DNA of 64,000 nt. Origin: Bacteroidetes bacterium 47-18. GTDB lineage: Bacteria > Bacteroidota > Bacteroidia > Chitinophagales > Chitinophagaceae. Shown here in pieces: positions 36,529 through 45,278 of the stretch (position 1 is the stretch's first letter; every line of letters starts with the position of its first letter). The position numbers were made by a program, and so were the translations under genes. The notes under the pieces are model-generated. The model was not told the origin of the DNA and did no database searches. It saw only the letters and a list, made by a program, of their open reading frames with translations. The stretch lies in the NCBI GenBank assembly GCA_001897155.1, contig MKSF01000009.1, positions 55,424 through 119,423 on the forward strand. Direction: 5' to 3'.

Positions 36529-38268
36529 TCACATTCCTGCATTAGTTTTCTTCACCTTCCAGCCACCGGATTTCTGCTGGATGTCCCACATTTTCCTGTA
36601 AATGCCTTTTTTGTCTAACAGCTCGCTGTGCGTACCTTTTTCGGCAATCTTCCCTTCTTCCAGAACCAATATCTGACCGACTTTTTGAATAGTCGCTAAT
36701 TTATGAGCGATGACAACAACGGTCTTTGATCTTACCAATTCCTGGATAGCTTTCTGGATATAGATCTCGTTTTCAGGATCGAGCGATGCAGTAGCTTCAT
36801 CTAATAAAACAATGGGAGCATCTTTCAGCAAAGCCCTTGCAATGCTGATACGCTGCTTTTGACCGCCGGAAAGCTTACTGCCGGCTTCACCAACCAAAGT
36901 GTCCATTTCTTCCGGAAATTCCCAGGCAAAACTTAGCACCTGTGCTTTGTCTGCCGCTTCGATTATTTCCTCTTTGCTTGCCTCTGGTTTCCCGATTTTG
37001 ATGTTGTTGTAAATGGTATCATCAAACAGATACACTTCCTGAAAAACTTCGCTGATGAGCTTGTAAAACTGATCCTGGTTGATGTTGCGGATATCCACAC
37101 CACCTATTTTGATACTTCCCGAACTTACATCCCAGAACCGGGCTATGAGCGAAGCAATTGTAGTCTTTCCCGACCCCGAATGCCCGACCAGTGCGGTCAT
37201 TGACTTTTCGGGAATGGTGAAATCTAAATCCTGAACAGTCATTTTATCCAAATAACCGAAACTTACATTTTCAAACGTAAGATCAAAATTATCCGGCATT
37301 TCGTTCCTGCCGGTTTCCATTGTCGGTTCCTCCAAAACATTGATTACACGGTTCAGGCTTTCATTCATATAACGCAAAACCAGGTAATCCACCATGACTA
37401 CTTTCAAGGGGTTGTACAGGTTGTAACCCATGATCAAAAAAGTAATCAACACGGGAACGGTAATGGAATTTCCGCTCAGGTAGTACAATCCCAAAGCGAC
37501 CATCGCCAGGAAACCAATTTCAAACACCACACTCGCCGTAATCACAAACGGTCCGGGAACAGCTTCCATTTTGATGCTTTTCTTGCGTAAATCCTCGAAA
37601 GCGTGCTCCAGTCCTTTGTGCCTTTCTCCCGTTAAGCCATAAGATTTCAGGTGTCGTATGCCTTGTACATATTCCAGAAATTTCGCTCCCATCGTGTTGC
37701 GGGCGGCAATTTGCTTTTTACCCAGTTTGCTCACGAAATAATTTGCCAGTTGCAAAAAAGGAAAGATCAAGGGCAATGCTGCCAGCAGGCACAATGCCAG
37801 CCGCCAGTCGTAAATGAACAGGAATACCGAAAGCACCACCGTGCCAAAAGCTGCCGATGCCAGATTGCCAACGCTATGCCCGAAGATACCCTCAAAATTA
37901 GCGACGTCCTGCAGGACGATCGAAGCAATCTCGCCCGGATCTTTCTTCTTGAAAAATCCCAGGGAGAACTTCTGAATACGATTTCCTAAATGAATGCGCA
38001 GTTTGGTTGATAGATCATATACCCAGGTATTGGATTTCACCATTGACCTAGAAGCGATGAAAAACTGGATAACCAGCATGACCGCCATTAAGCCCACAAC
38101 CGTCCATATCTTCTGAACATTGGGATGCTCCGAGAACAATTCCCAGATAATGACCAACAAAATTCCCGATGGTGCCGCCACAAAAATGCTGTGTACAATT
38201 TCCCAAAGTGCCACTCGCCAGGTTTCTTTTCGGTTGAATGAAGTAACGTATTTTAGGTTCTTAATCAT
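36529..38268 (-). CDS. Half-size ABC exporter-fold protein (siderophore uptake-like, partner 2)
   Basis: 579 residues: an N-terminal six-helix membrane domain (about 20-310) and a C-terminal ATPase with Walker A LVGHSGSGKT (about 358), signature LSGGQKQR (about 461), Walker B ILLDEATASLD and the H-loop VVIAHKLATI. With the second ABC half-protein at 39404-41155 it would make a heterodimer like YbtP/YbtQ or IrtA/IrtB, which use the exporter fold to import iron-loaded siderophores. That role is inferred from the locus (reductase and AraC gene). It starts 5 bases after the end of a hydrolase gene remnant. Drug or lipid export is the alternative. Confidence 0.85.
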   Translation of the reverse strand: MIKNLKYVTSFNRKETWRVALWEIVHSIFVAAPSGILLVIIWELFSEHPNVQKIWTVVGLMAVMLVIQFFIASRSMVKSNTWVYDLSTKLRIHLGNRIQKFSLGFFKKKDPGEIASIVLQDVANFEGIFGHSVGNLASAAFGTVVLSVFLFIYDWRLALCLLAALPLIFPFLQLANYFVSKLGKKQIAARNTMGAKFLEYVQGIRHLKSYGLTGERHKGLEHAFEDLRKKSIKMEAVPGPFVITASVVFEIGFLAMVALGLYYLSGNSITVPVLITFLIMGYNLYNPLKVVMVDYLVLRYMNESLNRVINVLEEPTMETGRNEMPDNFDLTFENVSFGYLDKMTVQDLDFTIPEKSMTALVGHSGSGKTTIASLIARFWDVSSGSIKIGGVDIRNINQDQFYKLISEVFQEVYLFDDTIYNNIKIGKPEASKEEIIEAADKAQVLSFAWEFPEEMDTLVGEAGSKLSGGQKQRISIARALLKDAPIVLLDEATASLDPENEIYIQKAIQELVRSKTVVVIAHKLATIQKVGQILVLEEGKIAEKGTHSELLDKKGIYRKMWDIQQKSGGWKVKKTNAGM

Positions 38269-38273
38269 CGGTT

Positions 38274-38375
38274 TTATCTTTTCAAATGTTGTAGAATAAT
38301 TTTCGCTGTTTCTGCAGGATGTGCTACCAACCTGCCATGGCCCGCTCCGGAAATGGTTGCTGTCTGTATTTTGAA
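38274..38375 (-). pseudogene. Remnant (last 33 codons) of an alpha/beta-hydrolase gene
   Basis: In one frame ending in TAA at 38276-38274 the DNA encodes a 33-residue tail containing SGAGHGRLVAHPAETAKII, the typical final segment of alpha/beta hydrolases: the catalytic histidine in GAGH, then the last helix. There is no start codon and the frame meets a stop at its 5' edge. The following ABC gene starts 5 bases later, so the lost gene was part of the operon. Removing the MITE and one copy of its target repeat places this remnant directly after the stop of the siderophore-interacting protein gene, so the deletion came first. Confidence 0.7.
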
Positions 38376-38382
38376 TTAATTT

Positions 38383-38570
38383 AATGGCTATCTGCTTATA
38401 GGAAACAATCTCTTATTACAGTACACTTAGCTGAGATGTGCCCTATCCGAGGTTCAGAGAGCGATTTACCATAGGTCATTCCGAACGGACGTGAGGAATC
38501 TCCTATACCGGCTAGCAGCATCCTGAACCCTTTATTTAATAACTTTGTTGCTTATATGTAGATACTCCTT
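38383..38570 (+). mobile_element. MITE-like element, full copy 7, inserted at the SIP gene stop codon
   Basis: 188 bp from AATGGCTATCTGC to GATACTCCTT with the core CATTCCGAACGGACGTGAGG. It is flanked by the exact 8-bp direct repeat ATTAATTT (38375-38382 and 38571-38578). The right repeat contains the stop codon of the siderophore-interacting protein gene (38574-38572, minus). It sits inside the operon, between that gene and the second ABC gene. No coding capacity. Confidence 0.87.
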
Positions 38571-38571
38571 A

Positions 38572-39384
38572 TTAATTTTCCTCTTTTTCCTGATGCCGTT
38601 CAGCGGTGGATTGATCTTCCGCAACACCGGCTTTCCAGTACGAATACGCATACAGCTCCTCCTGTTTCCAGCCCTTTTCTTTTCTTAAATACTGGCGGAT
38701 CTCTTTTACGGAAGAAAACTCTGCGGCTACATAGCCCGAACGTGATGTTTCAGGCAGCGTTTGTTGTTTTACCGTTGCGGCAAGCCCGCTTCCGTTTTGC
38801 GGATGCGAATTGTGCAGCCAGATAAGATCAATATTTGCCCTGGTGAACAGATCCTGCTCGTCTTCCTTTCCGTGCACCTCAATGATGCAGGTTCCTCTGG
38901 CCGTTTCCGGGAGGTCTTCCAATATGGCCGCTACAACGGGAATGCCGGTCGAATCGGCTACCAGGAAATAGTTTTCGGCTTTGGCATACAATCCCGTTTT
39001 GCCGTCTTTCATCAATACGCCCAATACATCGCCTTCCTTAGCTGCAATGGCCCAGGCAGAAGCAGGACCTTCATCCCCGTGCGCCACAAAATCTATCCAG
39101 ATCTCATTTTTGCTTACATCAATGCCCCGGTGCGTGTAAGTACGAACCGCCGGACGGATCTCTTCCGGCATCGGCTTCCACTGCATCTTTTCGTAATCAA
39201 ATTCAGGGAAATAAATCTTATCCACCCCTTTGGGCGGGATCAGGATTTTGTTGTTGACACCAACAGTGGTATTTTCAAACAGCGGAACCTTTTCCCCGGT
39301 CAGGTAAATACGGATATAATGCGGGGTGATGTATTCTTTCCTGCTTACGCTGAGCTCGGCTTGTATCGTTTTAAAATTTTTCAT
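38572..39384 (-). CDS. Siderophore-interacting protein (FAD/NAD(P)H ferric-siderophore reductase)
   Basis: 270 residues. The FAD-binding barrel has VRTYTHRGIDVSKNEIWIDFV (RTYT motif plus strand) and HGDEGPASAWA, followed by a NAD(P)H-binding SIP domain with FLVADSTGIPVVAAIL and a C-terminal YSYWKAG. ViuB/YqjH-type proteins release iron by reducing ferric siderophores in the cytoplasm. It lies between two half-ABC genes on the same strand: 19 bases after the first and separated from the second by a MITE and a gene remnant. The charged end (QEKEEN) is close to the MITE target site. Confidence 0.9.
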   Translation of the reverse strand: MKNFKTIQAELSVSRKEYITPHYIRIYLTGEKVPLFENTTVGVNNKILIPPKGVDKIYFPEFDYEKMQWKPMPEEIRPAVRTYTHRGIDVSKNEIWIDFVAHGDEGPASAWAIAAKEGDVLGVLMKDGKTGLYAKAENYFLVADSTGIPVVAAILEDLPETARGTCIIEVHGKEDEQDLFTRANIDLIWLHNSHPQNGSGLAATVKQQTLPETSRSGYVAAEFSSVKEIRQYLRKEKGWKQEELYAYSYWKAGVAEDQSTAERHQEKEEN

Positions 39385-39403
39385 TTTATAAGTATTTCAG
39401 TTA

Positions 39404-41155
39404 TTAAATCACGAACTCCTTTGCCCTGATATGGGCATTCCACATACGTCCGTAAAGTTCGCTTTGCTGCAATAGTTCATCGTGTTTTCCTTTGGCAGAC
39501 AATTTTCCTTTGTCAAAGACCAATATCTGGTCGGCATCGGTGATGGTGCTCAGGCGGTGCGCAATGATCAGAACTGTTTTATCCTTGATCAATTCGCTGA
39601 ATGCCTGTTGTATCCTGTATTCATTCTCCGGATCGGCAAAGGCTGTCGCTTCGTCCAGGATCAGTACCGGCGCATCTTTCAGAATGGCTCTTGCCAGTTG
39701 GAAACGTTGCTGTTCACCACCGCTAAGGTGTACACCCGATTGTCCGAAAAGCGTATCGTAGCCATTGGGCAGACCTACAATCAAATCGTGGATCTGCGCC
39801 GCTTTGGCTGCATTTTCCACTTCTTCTGTAGTTTTGTCCATTCCCATCCGGATGTTATCATACATACTTTGCTGGAACATAAAGCTGTCCTGAAAAACGA
39901 ATGACACCATCTGCATCAGTTGTTCTGTCGGGTATTCCCGGATATCTTTTCCCCCGATGTAAATGCCGCCCTTGCTTACATCCCAAAAACGGGATAGCAG
40001 CTGTCCAACCGTGCTTTTCCCAGCTCCAGAGGGGCCTACCAGCGCGGCGATCGTTTTTTCTTTGATCTCAAAACTGATCTTGTCCAATACCCAGCTCTCA
40101 TCCTGATAAGCAAATGACACATCCTGAAATTCAATATTGAAATTTCCGGGCTGCTGCATTGCTGTATTTTCTTCCAGGTCCTCTTGCCCCAATAGTTCAT
40201 CAATTTGTTCCACACCACGGTTGATGATGGAAAGCTGCATCCCCATATTGCTCAGCACAAAAAGCGGTTTGATATAGCCAGTTCCCAGGATCAGGAACAG
40301 CAACAAGGTAGCCAGCGTCACGCCGTTCGCGAAATACAGGTACAGTCCCAGGGCAAGCACGGGGAGCATCGCATTGCTGGTAAAGCTCATAAACACGGCA
40401 AATCCGGGCGTGCTGCTTTTTACCCATTCTGCAACAAAACTGTTGAAACGTTTGACGGTATTTCCGTATTTATCGAATGTGTCTGCCGACTGCCCGAAGA
40501 TTTTCATCACCGGCATGGCTCTCACATACTCCACGATACCGGCATTCATATCCTCCAGCGACTGGTGGTAATCCCTGATCAGTTGCCTGTTCCGGCCTCC
40601 GTACATTTTAGGGATCATCACCACCAATATCAGTAACGGCACAAAACTGATGGCTGCCAAACGCCAGTCCTGTGAAAACAGGAAAATAAGGGTAATAACG
40701 GGCAAAGCAATCCCTTTCACAAAATCCGGAATCTGGTGAGCGATAAAGCTCTCGATCCGTTCCACATCGTCCGACAGGATTTTCTTCAATGCTCCCGAGT
40801 TGCGGTTGGTCAGGTAGCCCATCGGCATCCGGCCTACTTTATCGGCAATGAATTTTCGAAGCTCGTACAGGATATTGAATGCCGCAATATGCGATAAGAT
40901 CCCCGAGAGGAACAGCATAGCCATACTGATGATGGCGGCAATCACTGCATAAATGATATAAGTACTTGTGAGCGTAAAATCTACCGTTTCCCTGGTCAGT
41001 TCCCTGATGATATAAAATACCAGAATGTAAGGCACCAGGCTCAATACAGCGTGAACAACCGCCAGAAATCCCGATACGAACAACAGTACTTTTCGTCTTC
41101 CGGCAATCTCCAGGAGGCGGGCTATTCCGGTTTTTTTTCGATGTTTTTCATTCAT
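39404..41155 (-). CDS. Half-size ABC exporter-fold protein (siderophore uptake-like, partner 1)
   Basis: 583 residues from the ATG at 41155; the frame is open 19 codons further but that part overlaps the divergent promoter. A six-helix membrane domain is followed by an ATPase with Walker A LVGPSGAGKST (about 370), signature LSGGEQQRF and Walker B LILDEATAFADPENE. The DEATAFADPE wording is typical of the YbtP/YbtQ/IrtA/IrtB-type ATPases. First gene of a minus-strand operon with the siderophore-interacting reductase and the second ABC half. It diverges from an AraC regulator over a shared promoter. Confidence 0.88.
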   Translation of the reverse strand: MNEKHRKKTGIARLLEIAGRRKVLLFVSGFLAVVHAVLSLVPYILVFYIIRELTRETVDFTLTSTYIIYAVIAAIISMAMLFLSGILSHIAAFNILYELRKFIADKVGRMPMGYLTNRNSGALKKILSDDVERIESFIAHQIPDFVKGIALPVITLIFLFSQDWRLAAISFVPLLILVVMIPKMYGGRNRQLIRDYHQSLEDMNAGIVEYVRAMPVMKIFGQSADTFDKYGNTVKRFNSFVAEWVKSSTPGFAVFMSFTSNAMLPVLALGLYLYFANGVTLATLLLFLILGTGYIKPLFVLSNMGMQLSIINRGVEQIDELLGQEDLEENTAMQQPGNFNIEFQDVSFAYQDESWVLDKISFEIKEKTIAALVGPSGAGKSTVGQLLSRFWDVSKGGIYIGGKDIREYPTEQLMQMVSFVFQDSFMFQQSMYDNIRMGMDKTTEEVENAAKAAQIHDLIVGLPNGYDTLFGQSGVHLSGGEQQRFQLARAILKDAPVLILDEATAFADPENEYRIQQAFSELIKDKTVLIIAHRLSTITDADQILVFDKGKLSAKGKHDELLQQSELYGRMWNAHIRAKEFVI

Positions 41156-41175
41156 TGGTAAAATATTGGATTCTA

Positions 41176-41236
41176 TTGAGAATGGTTTTAAATAATTGAT
41201 ACCTTTGTGCAAAAGTAAAAGTTAGATTGTCCTAAC
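41176..41236. promoter_or_regulatory. Divergent promoters with a palindromic operator candidate
   Basis: Plus strand: TTG (41176-41178), 21-base spacer, TACCTTTG (41200-41207), serving the AraC gene. Minus strand: TACTTTTG (41217-41210), serving the ABC gene. Between this -7 box and its upstream region lies the inverted repeat GTTAG-ATTGTC-CTAAC (41221-41236). A protein bound there would cover the minus promoter and the start of the plus transcript. A ligand or iron-responsive AraC or Fur/DtxR-type protein is a reasonable binder but is not shown. Confidence 0.55.
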
Positions 41237-41292
41237 AGGTACGTAAGAGGGATTATCATGTCCGCGAAACGGATTAATTAAAAGAAGTGCTG

Positions 41293-42273
41293 ATGAATTT
41301 ACGATTGTATGACAATGACTTGAATACCTTAATCTACGAAAAGGAATACCCGGAATATTATTTCGTGAATAATGACAGTATACAGGAGTGTTTTATTCAA
41401 TTAAAGGATTTTATAGGAAACGGGTATTTCAGGGAAATCTTTTTTGAGGGTGTACATATTGGCTTCGGTGATGCCCGGTTGGCTGAAAAAATACGGCTGG
41501 GCTTTGAAAGCGATTACGAAACCATAGAAATGCACTTTGCTCTAAAGGGTAAAAACACAGCTTTTCCGGAGACATTTGAACGGGACATTTGCTTTGAAGC
41601 CCATAACCATAATATTATTTACGCCAACGGGATGAGCGGAAAAATGGAATGGGAGAACGGTCCTTTCAGTATCTTTGAGGTCAATCTTGCCCCTTCATTC
41701 TTCAAAAGGTTCCTGCCAGATAACCACCAGCTTTTTGATTCCTTCCGCAATGCCATCGAAAAAGGAAATTCCGGCCTGCTGCACCAGCAACATCGCCCTA
41801 TCAGCCATAAGATGTATAAGCTGATTGACGAGATGATGAGTTGCGAAAGGACAGGCATCTTTAAACGGATGTTCTTGGAATCTAAAGTCCTGGAATTGCT
41901 ATTATTGCAGTTCGAACAGTTTTCGGATAAGTCCTTTTCTAATTCCACACTCAAAAAATCGGATGTCGATAAAATATATGCGGTAAGGGAGTTTATCCTG
42001 AAAAACCTGGATGCTGCCTGCTCGCTTATTGACCTGGCGCACCTGGTAGGCACGAATGATTTCATCCTGAAAAAAGGATTTAAAGAAGTGTTCGGGACAA
42101 CGGTCTTCGGATTCTGGAGCGATGCTAAAATGGAACAGGCCAAACAGTTGCTCACCGAGCAAAATATGAACGTGGGTGAAGTATCTCTACAGATCGGGTA
42201 TAAAAACCAACGCCATTTTTCAGCCGCATTCAAAAAGAAATATGGTTTTCTGCCAAGCCAGTTGAAAAAATGA
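41293..42273 (+). CDS. AraC-family transcriptional regulator of the siderophore-type locus
   Basis: 326 residues from the ATG at 41293; a GTG two codons earlier is possible. The N-terminal about 220 residues are a ligand-sensing domain of the PchR-like kind. The C-terminal 100 residues carry two helix-turn-helix motifs (SLIDLAHLVGTNDFILKKGF and VSLQIGYKNQRHFSAAFKKK). It diverges from the ABC/SIP operon, the same arrangement as ybtA beside ybtPQ, where the regulator senses siderophore. Likely the activator of the operon. Confidence 0.85.
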   Translation: MNLRLYDNDLNTLIYEKEYPEYYFVNNDSIQECFIQLKDFIGNGYFREIFFEGVHIGFGDARLAEKIRLGFESDYETIEMHFALKGKNTAFPETFERDICFEAHNHNIIYANGMSGKMEWENGPFSIFEVNLAPSFFKRFLPDNHQLFDSFRNAIEKGNSGLLHQQHRPISHKMYKLIDEMMSCERTGIFKRMFLESKVLELLLLQFEQFSDKSFSNSTLKKSDVDKIYAVREFILKNLDAACSLIDLAHLVGTNDFILKKGFKEVFGTTVFGFWSDAKMEQAKQLLTEQNMNVGEVSLQIGYKNQRHFSAAFKKKYGFLPSQLKK

Positions 42274-42570
42274 GCTAATAAAATATTTTACAATTCAGGG
42301 GAACAAGTCAGAGAACCTGAATTGTATACGCTCTTCAAGAAATCAAGCGGCAGCAATAAGGTGCTTCAAAAAGCTACAGCGAGTCATTCTTTCAAACTAA
42401 TTTATTCTGCTTCCAAGTATTTGTTATTTTTTGTAGCTTAGCCAACGGACCATAGTACCGGCTGCTTCGCCTGATCGATCTTTATGTTCATTGATCCGCC
42501 GCTTCGCCATACCATTGACCATCAACGGCAACTTTATGAGAACAGTGCCGATACCAAACTGACACCTAAA

Positions 42571-43611
42571 ATGATAATGCAATTTTCAGCAGCGCTAAGC
42601 CACCAATGTAAAACGGCACTTCTTGCCCTTGCAGTTCTGTTCCTGACGCTTTCTGGCGCTTTTGCCCGGGACCGGCTGGACAATATTAAAGACAATTCTG
42701 AATTGACGAAAGAGCTGAAAGATGTTTACAGGGCATTTCGCATCAACAACATCATAACAGAGCAGCAGGAATGGATCAATATTTATCAGGATGAGGATGC
42801 TGCCGGGTTAAAGGAACTGCTTACCGGCTTCATTAAGACCTGTGACAGCCTAAAACAGTGCAATTTTTACAACGAAACTTTAAACTCTTTTGTAAAAAGA
42901 TATTTGACCCTGACCATTCAGAGCTACGATATCTTGCAGAGTAAAGGATTAAGCTCCAATGCATTCAAAAAGGATTTTGAAAAGTATAAGGCAGAACAAG
43001 GGAAATATATGAACTACCTCTATGCCACGTATGCAACAAATCACTTTGTAAATATGACGGAAGACACTTACTGGAAAGCTAATGATAAAAACAATTATAT
43101 CAGATCAAAAGATTATTCAAGATACCAAAAGTTAAAAACGGCGAATTTAAAAGCCGGATTAATGCTGCTGGACAGCATCATCAAACAAACTTCAAACTTC
43201 CAGGAATATACTGTTTACCAGATAGAATCAGCCGACCAATATGAAAAATACAGGGACAGCCTGGAGGAAGATGCAACAGCAATTGCAATTGCCAAATATA
43301 AATCGATTTTAGACCAGGGACACTATTCCATTTATTTATTTGAAGCCTGGTTGAAATGGCGGTCAGTAACGCAGCAAAACCTTTACGGGGTTTCAAAAAT
43401 GTCAGATATTCCCAATGGAGAATATGACAAGATGCGGGAACGAGTCGCCTTAACCATTCTTACTTTCATTGTTGAAAACCCCAAAGATGAAATGGCAATC
43501 AATGAATTCCTGCTTATGGCAACACACAGCATTGTAAAACGATTTGGCGACTATCCGTACGGTAATCAAAACACAGTGGAATATCACCAAATTTTTGACA
43601 ACATAAAATGA
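42571..43611 (+). CDS. Secreted protein of unknown function
   Basis: 346 residues. The start at 42571 gives a signal peptide (hydrophobic core ALLALAVLFLTLSGAFA). The mature part is helical and rich in Lys, Tyr, Asn and Gln, without recognisable motifs and with one nearby cysteine pair (TCDSLKQCNFY). The 29 codons upstream in frame lack signal-like character. It is followed at 300 bases by another secreted unknown on the same strand. Its composition is AT-richer than the housekeeping genes, which suggests accessory DNA. Confidence 0.65.
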   Translation: MIMQFSAALSHQCKTALLALAVLFLTLSGAFARDRLDNIKDNSELTKELKDVYRAFRINNIITEQQEWINIYQDEDAAGLKELLTGFIKTCDSLKQCNFYNETLNSFVKRYLTLTIQSYDILQSKGLSSNAFKKDFEKYKAEQGKYMNYLYATYATNHFVNMTEDTYWKANDKNNYIRSKDYSRYQKLKTANLKAGLMLLDSIIKQTSNFQEYTVYQIESADQYEKYRDSLEEDATAIAIAKYKSILDQGHYSIYLFEAWLKWRSVTQQNLYGVSKMSDIPNGEYDKMRERVALTILTFIVENPKDEMAINEFLLMATHSIVKRFGDYPYGNQNTVEYHQIFDNIK

Positions 43612-43912
43612 CACCGGAGCAAACAAACACTAACTGCAAATACCAGGCACTAACCTCCTGCGAAGCCGGAACCAAAAGAGATAGTGGGAAGCAACAAAAT
43701 ATAAGATATGCAGATGCCAGGGAAACACCAAAACATCTTTTCCAAATAGAATCAAGCCGGCAAACAGCAGAGAAATGGTCTGATCACCTGTCCCTAAAGA
43801 AGCCGGGTATTGTTTTTTTCTTAATTTAGTTATATTATATAACAATAAAGCACAAATATTTACAAACGGCTAAAGCATTAAAATGCTGTCAATACACGGT
43901 TTTAGAGCAATT
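43612..43912. other. Intergenic region, no gene supported
   Basis: A 73-codon frame at its start overlaps the preceding stop and has no protein-like pattern. An AT-rich palindrome GTTATATTATATAAC lies near 43829. Nothing else can be supported. Confidence 0.4.
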
Positions 43913-44620
43913 ATGATACGACTATTTACAACGATCCTGCTGCTGGCTTTCCTGCCCTGTCGCTCGCAGGAATTCTTGGGAACCTGGTATATGGTTAACC
44001 GAAGCGGCCTTATTGAGTTCTCAATAACCCGGGACAGCATTAAGACCCGGCAGCTTTTCACGGATTTCACACCTAAAGACAAAGCCCAGCAATCAAGCAA
44101 TTACATAAAAATGGTAAAGCTGGGTGACAGGACCCTGTTAATCAGCAAATCGCAAGAGGATACGCTGAAATTTTCCGCAACGGCCCTTATCAACCTGAAT
44201 GACAAAAAGTATTTTCAAATTGCCTGGAACCATCCCGACACTGTAACGGAGGACATTGAAACCCTGATCCGGATACATCAAAATGACCACAGGCAGCTAC
44301 TGGGGTATTATGTATTCTCAGAATACTATATTGATTCATTAAAGCAAATGAAACCGCTTGACAGCCTTTCATTATCCGATTTCAAAAATTACCTGGCCGT
44401 TTATATAGACAAGGTCAGGCTTACAGAAAAGGACGCAGCCGAATACCAAACCGGGTATTTATCGGTTTTCACCTACAACTTCCAGCTCATTTCACAGGCT
44501 CTTTACGATATTGGCTTCAACCCTTTGCAGAATACTGCAACAACAGAAGCTGTCTATGACAAATACCACAACGACCCTGATGTCAAAAAAATATTGTCAT
44601 CGCTGAGCGAATCAGAATAG
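43913..44620 (+). CDS. Putative exported protein of unknown function
   Basis: 235 residues from the ATG at 43913, which begins directly with a signal peptide (MIRLFTTILLLAFLPCRSQ). The mature region begins EFLGTWYMVNRSG, reminiscent of the small beta-barrel (lipocalin-like) start seen in many Bacteroidota exported proteins, and ends in a helical segment. No firm family. An ATG 10 codons upstream would delay the signal sequence and is less likely. Confidence 0.6.
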   Translation: MIRLFTTILLLAFLPCRSQEFLGTWYMVNRSGLIEFSITRDSIKTRQLFTDFTPKDKAQQSSNYIKMVKLGDRTLLISKSQEDTLKFSATALINLNDKKYFQIAWNHPDTVTEDIETLIRIHQNDHRQLLGYYVFSEYYIDSLKQMKPLDSLSLSDFKNYLAVYIDKVRLTEKDAAEYQTGYLSVFTYNFQLISQALYDIGFNPLQNTATTEAVYDKYHNDPDVKKILSSLSESE

Positions 44621-44705
44621 TAAGGCAATAATAAACGCGAACAGCTACACGTAGCCCAACCAGTAAAACCTCACCTATCCGTCCGCCTGCTTAAACAATG
44701 ACACA

Positions 44706-45278
44706 GTGAAAAACAGACTCACATATTACGCGCTAACTTTTTTGACCTTTTTAGCGGCCGGTTGCGGAACGGGCAATACAAAAGGCAGTCAGACAGGCAC
44801 AGCTCCGTCATCGGTACAGCCGGTCAGCTTACAACAGGACACCTTCCGGCTGCAGGAACCGTTTAATGAAGAAGATATGCTTACCGGCGACTATTTGACC
44901 GACAGGCTGCAGGCTGTCAGAGATAATTTTAAGAGAATTAACGCCATTAGGAACTGGACAGCCATTGATACGGTAGCATTATCGGAATCAACGGAAGGAG
45001 GAGAAGCAAGATATTATTACCGGAACGGTCAGCTGGAAAAGATTGTAGCGCGATATTACGGTGAAACATTCCGGTTGCGGGCAGCCTATTATTTATTGGA
45101 CGGACAACTTTCATTCGTTTTTGAAAAACGGCACCAATATAATCGTCCATTGTATTACGACACCATTGCAATGCAAGAGAACAATGACACCGAAGCGTTT
45201 GACTTTAATCAATCAGCAATAATCGAAGACAGAAGCTATTTTGAAAACGGCCAACTATTACATCAGGTAAACAACTAG
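44706..45278 (+). CDS. Lipoprotein of unknown function, probably cut short by an in-frame TAG
   Basis: 190 residues from a GTG start. The signal peptide has lipobox FLAAGC. The mature part has repeated short phrases with Tyr, Asn and Gly (YYYRNGQLEKI, YFENGQLLHQ) like antitoxin-type or MORN-like beta strands. The frame meets TAG at 45276-45278 but then continues in the same frame for 42 more codons with protein-like sequence (DCGSPFSDDYLQEEQQRIRA) to TAA at 45405-45407. TAG differs by one base from CAG (Gln). So the gene is probably recently truncated, or there is a sequence error. Confidence 0.6.
   Translation: MKNRLTYYALTFLTFLAAGCGTGNTKGSQTGTAPSSVQPVSLQQDTFRLQEPFNEEDMLTGDYLTDRLQAVRDNFKRINAIRNWTAIDTVALSESTEGGEARYYYRNGQLEKIVARYYGETFRLRAAYYLLDGQLSFVFEKRHQYNRPLYYDTIAMQENNDTEAFDFNQSAIIEDRSYFENGQLLHQVNN

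Noticed and set aside
43608..43829. 73-codon frame overlapping the end of a secreted-protein gene
   Set aside because: Composition is not protein-like and it has no recognisable start signal or motif.
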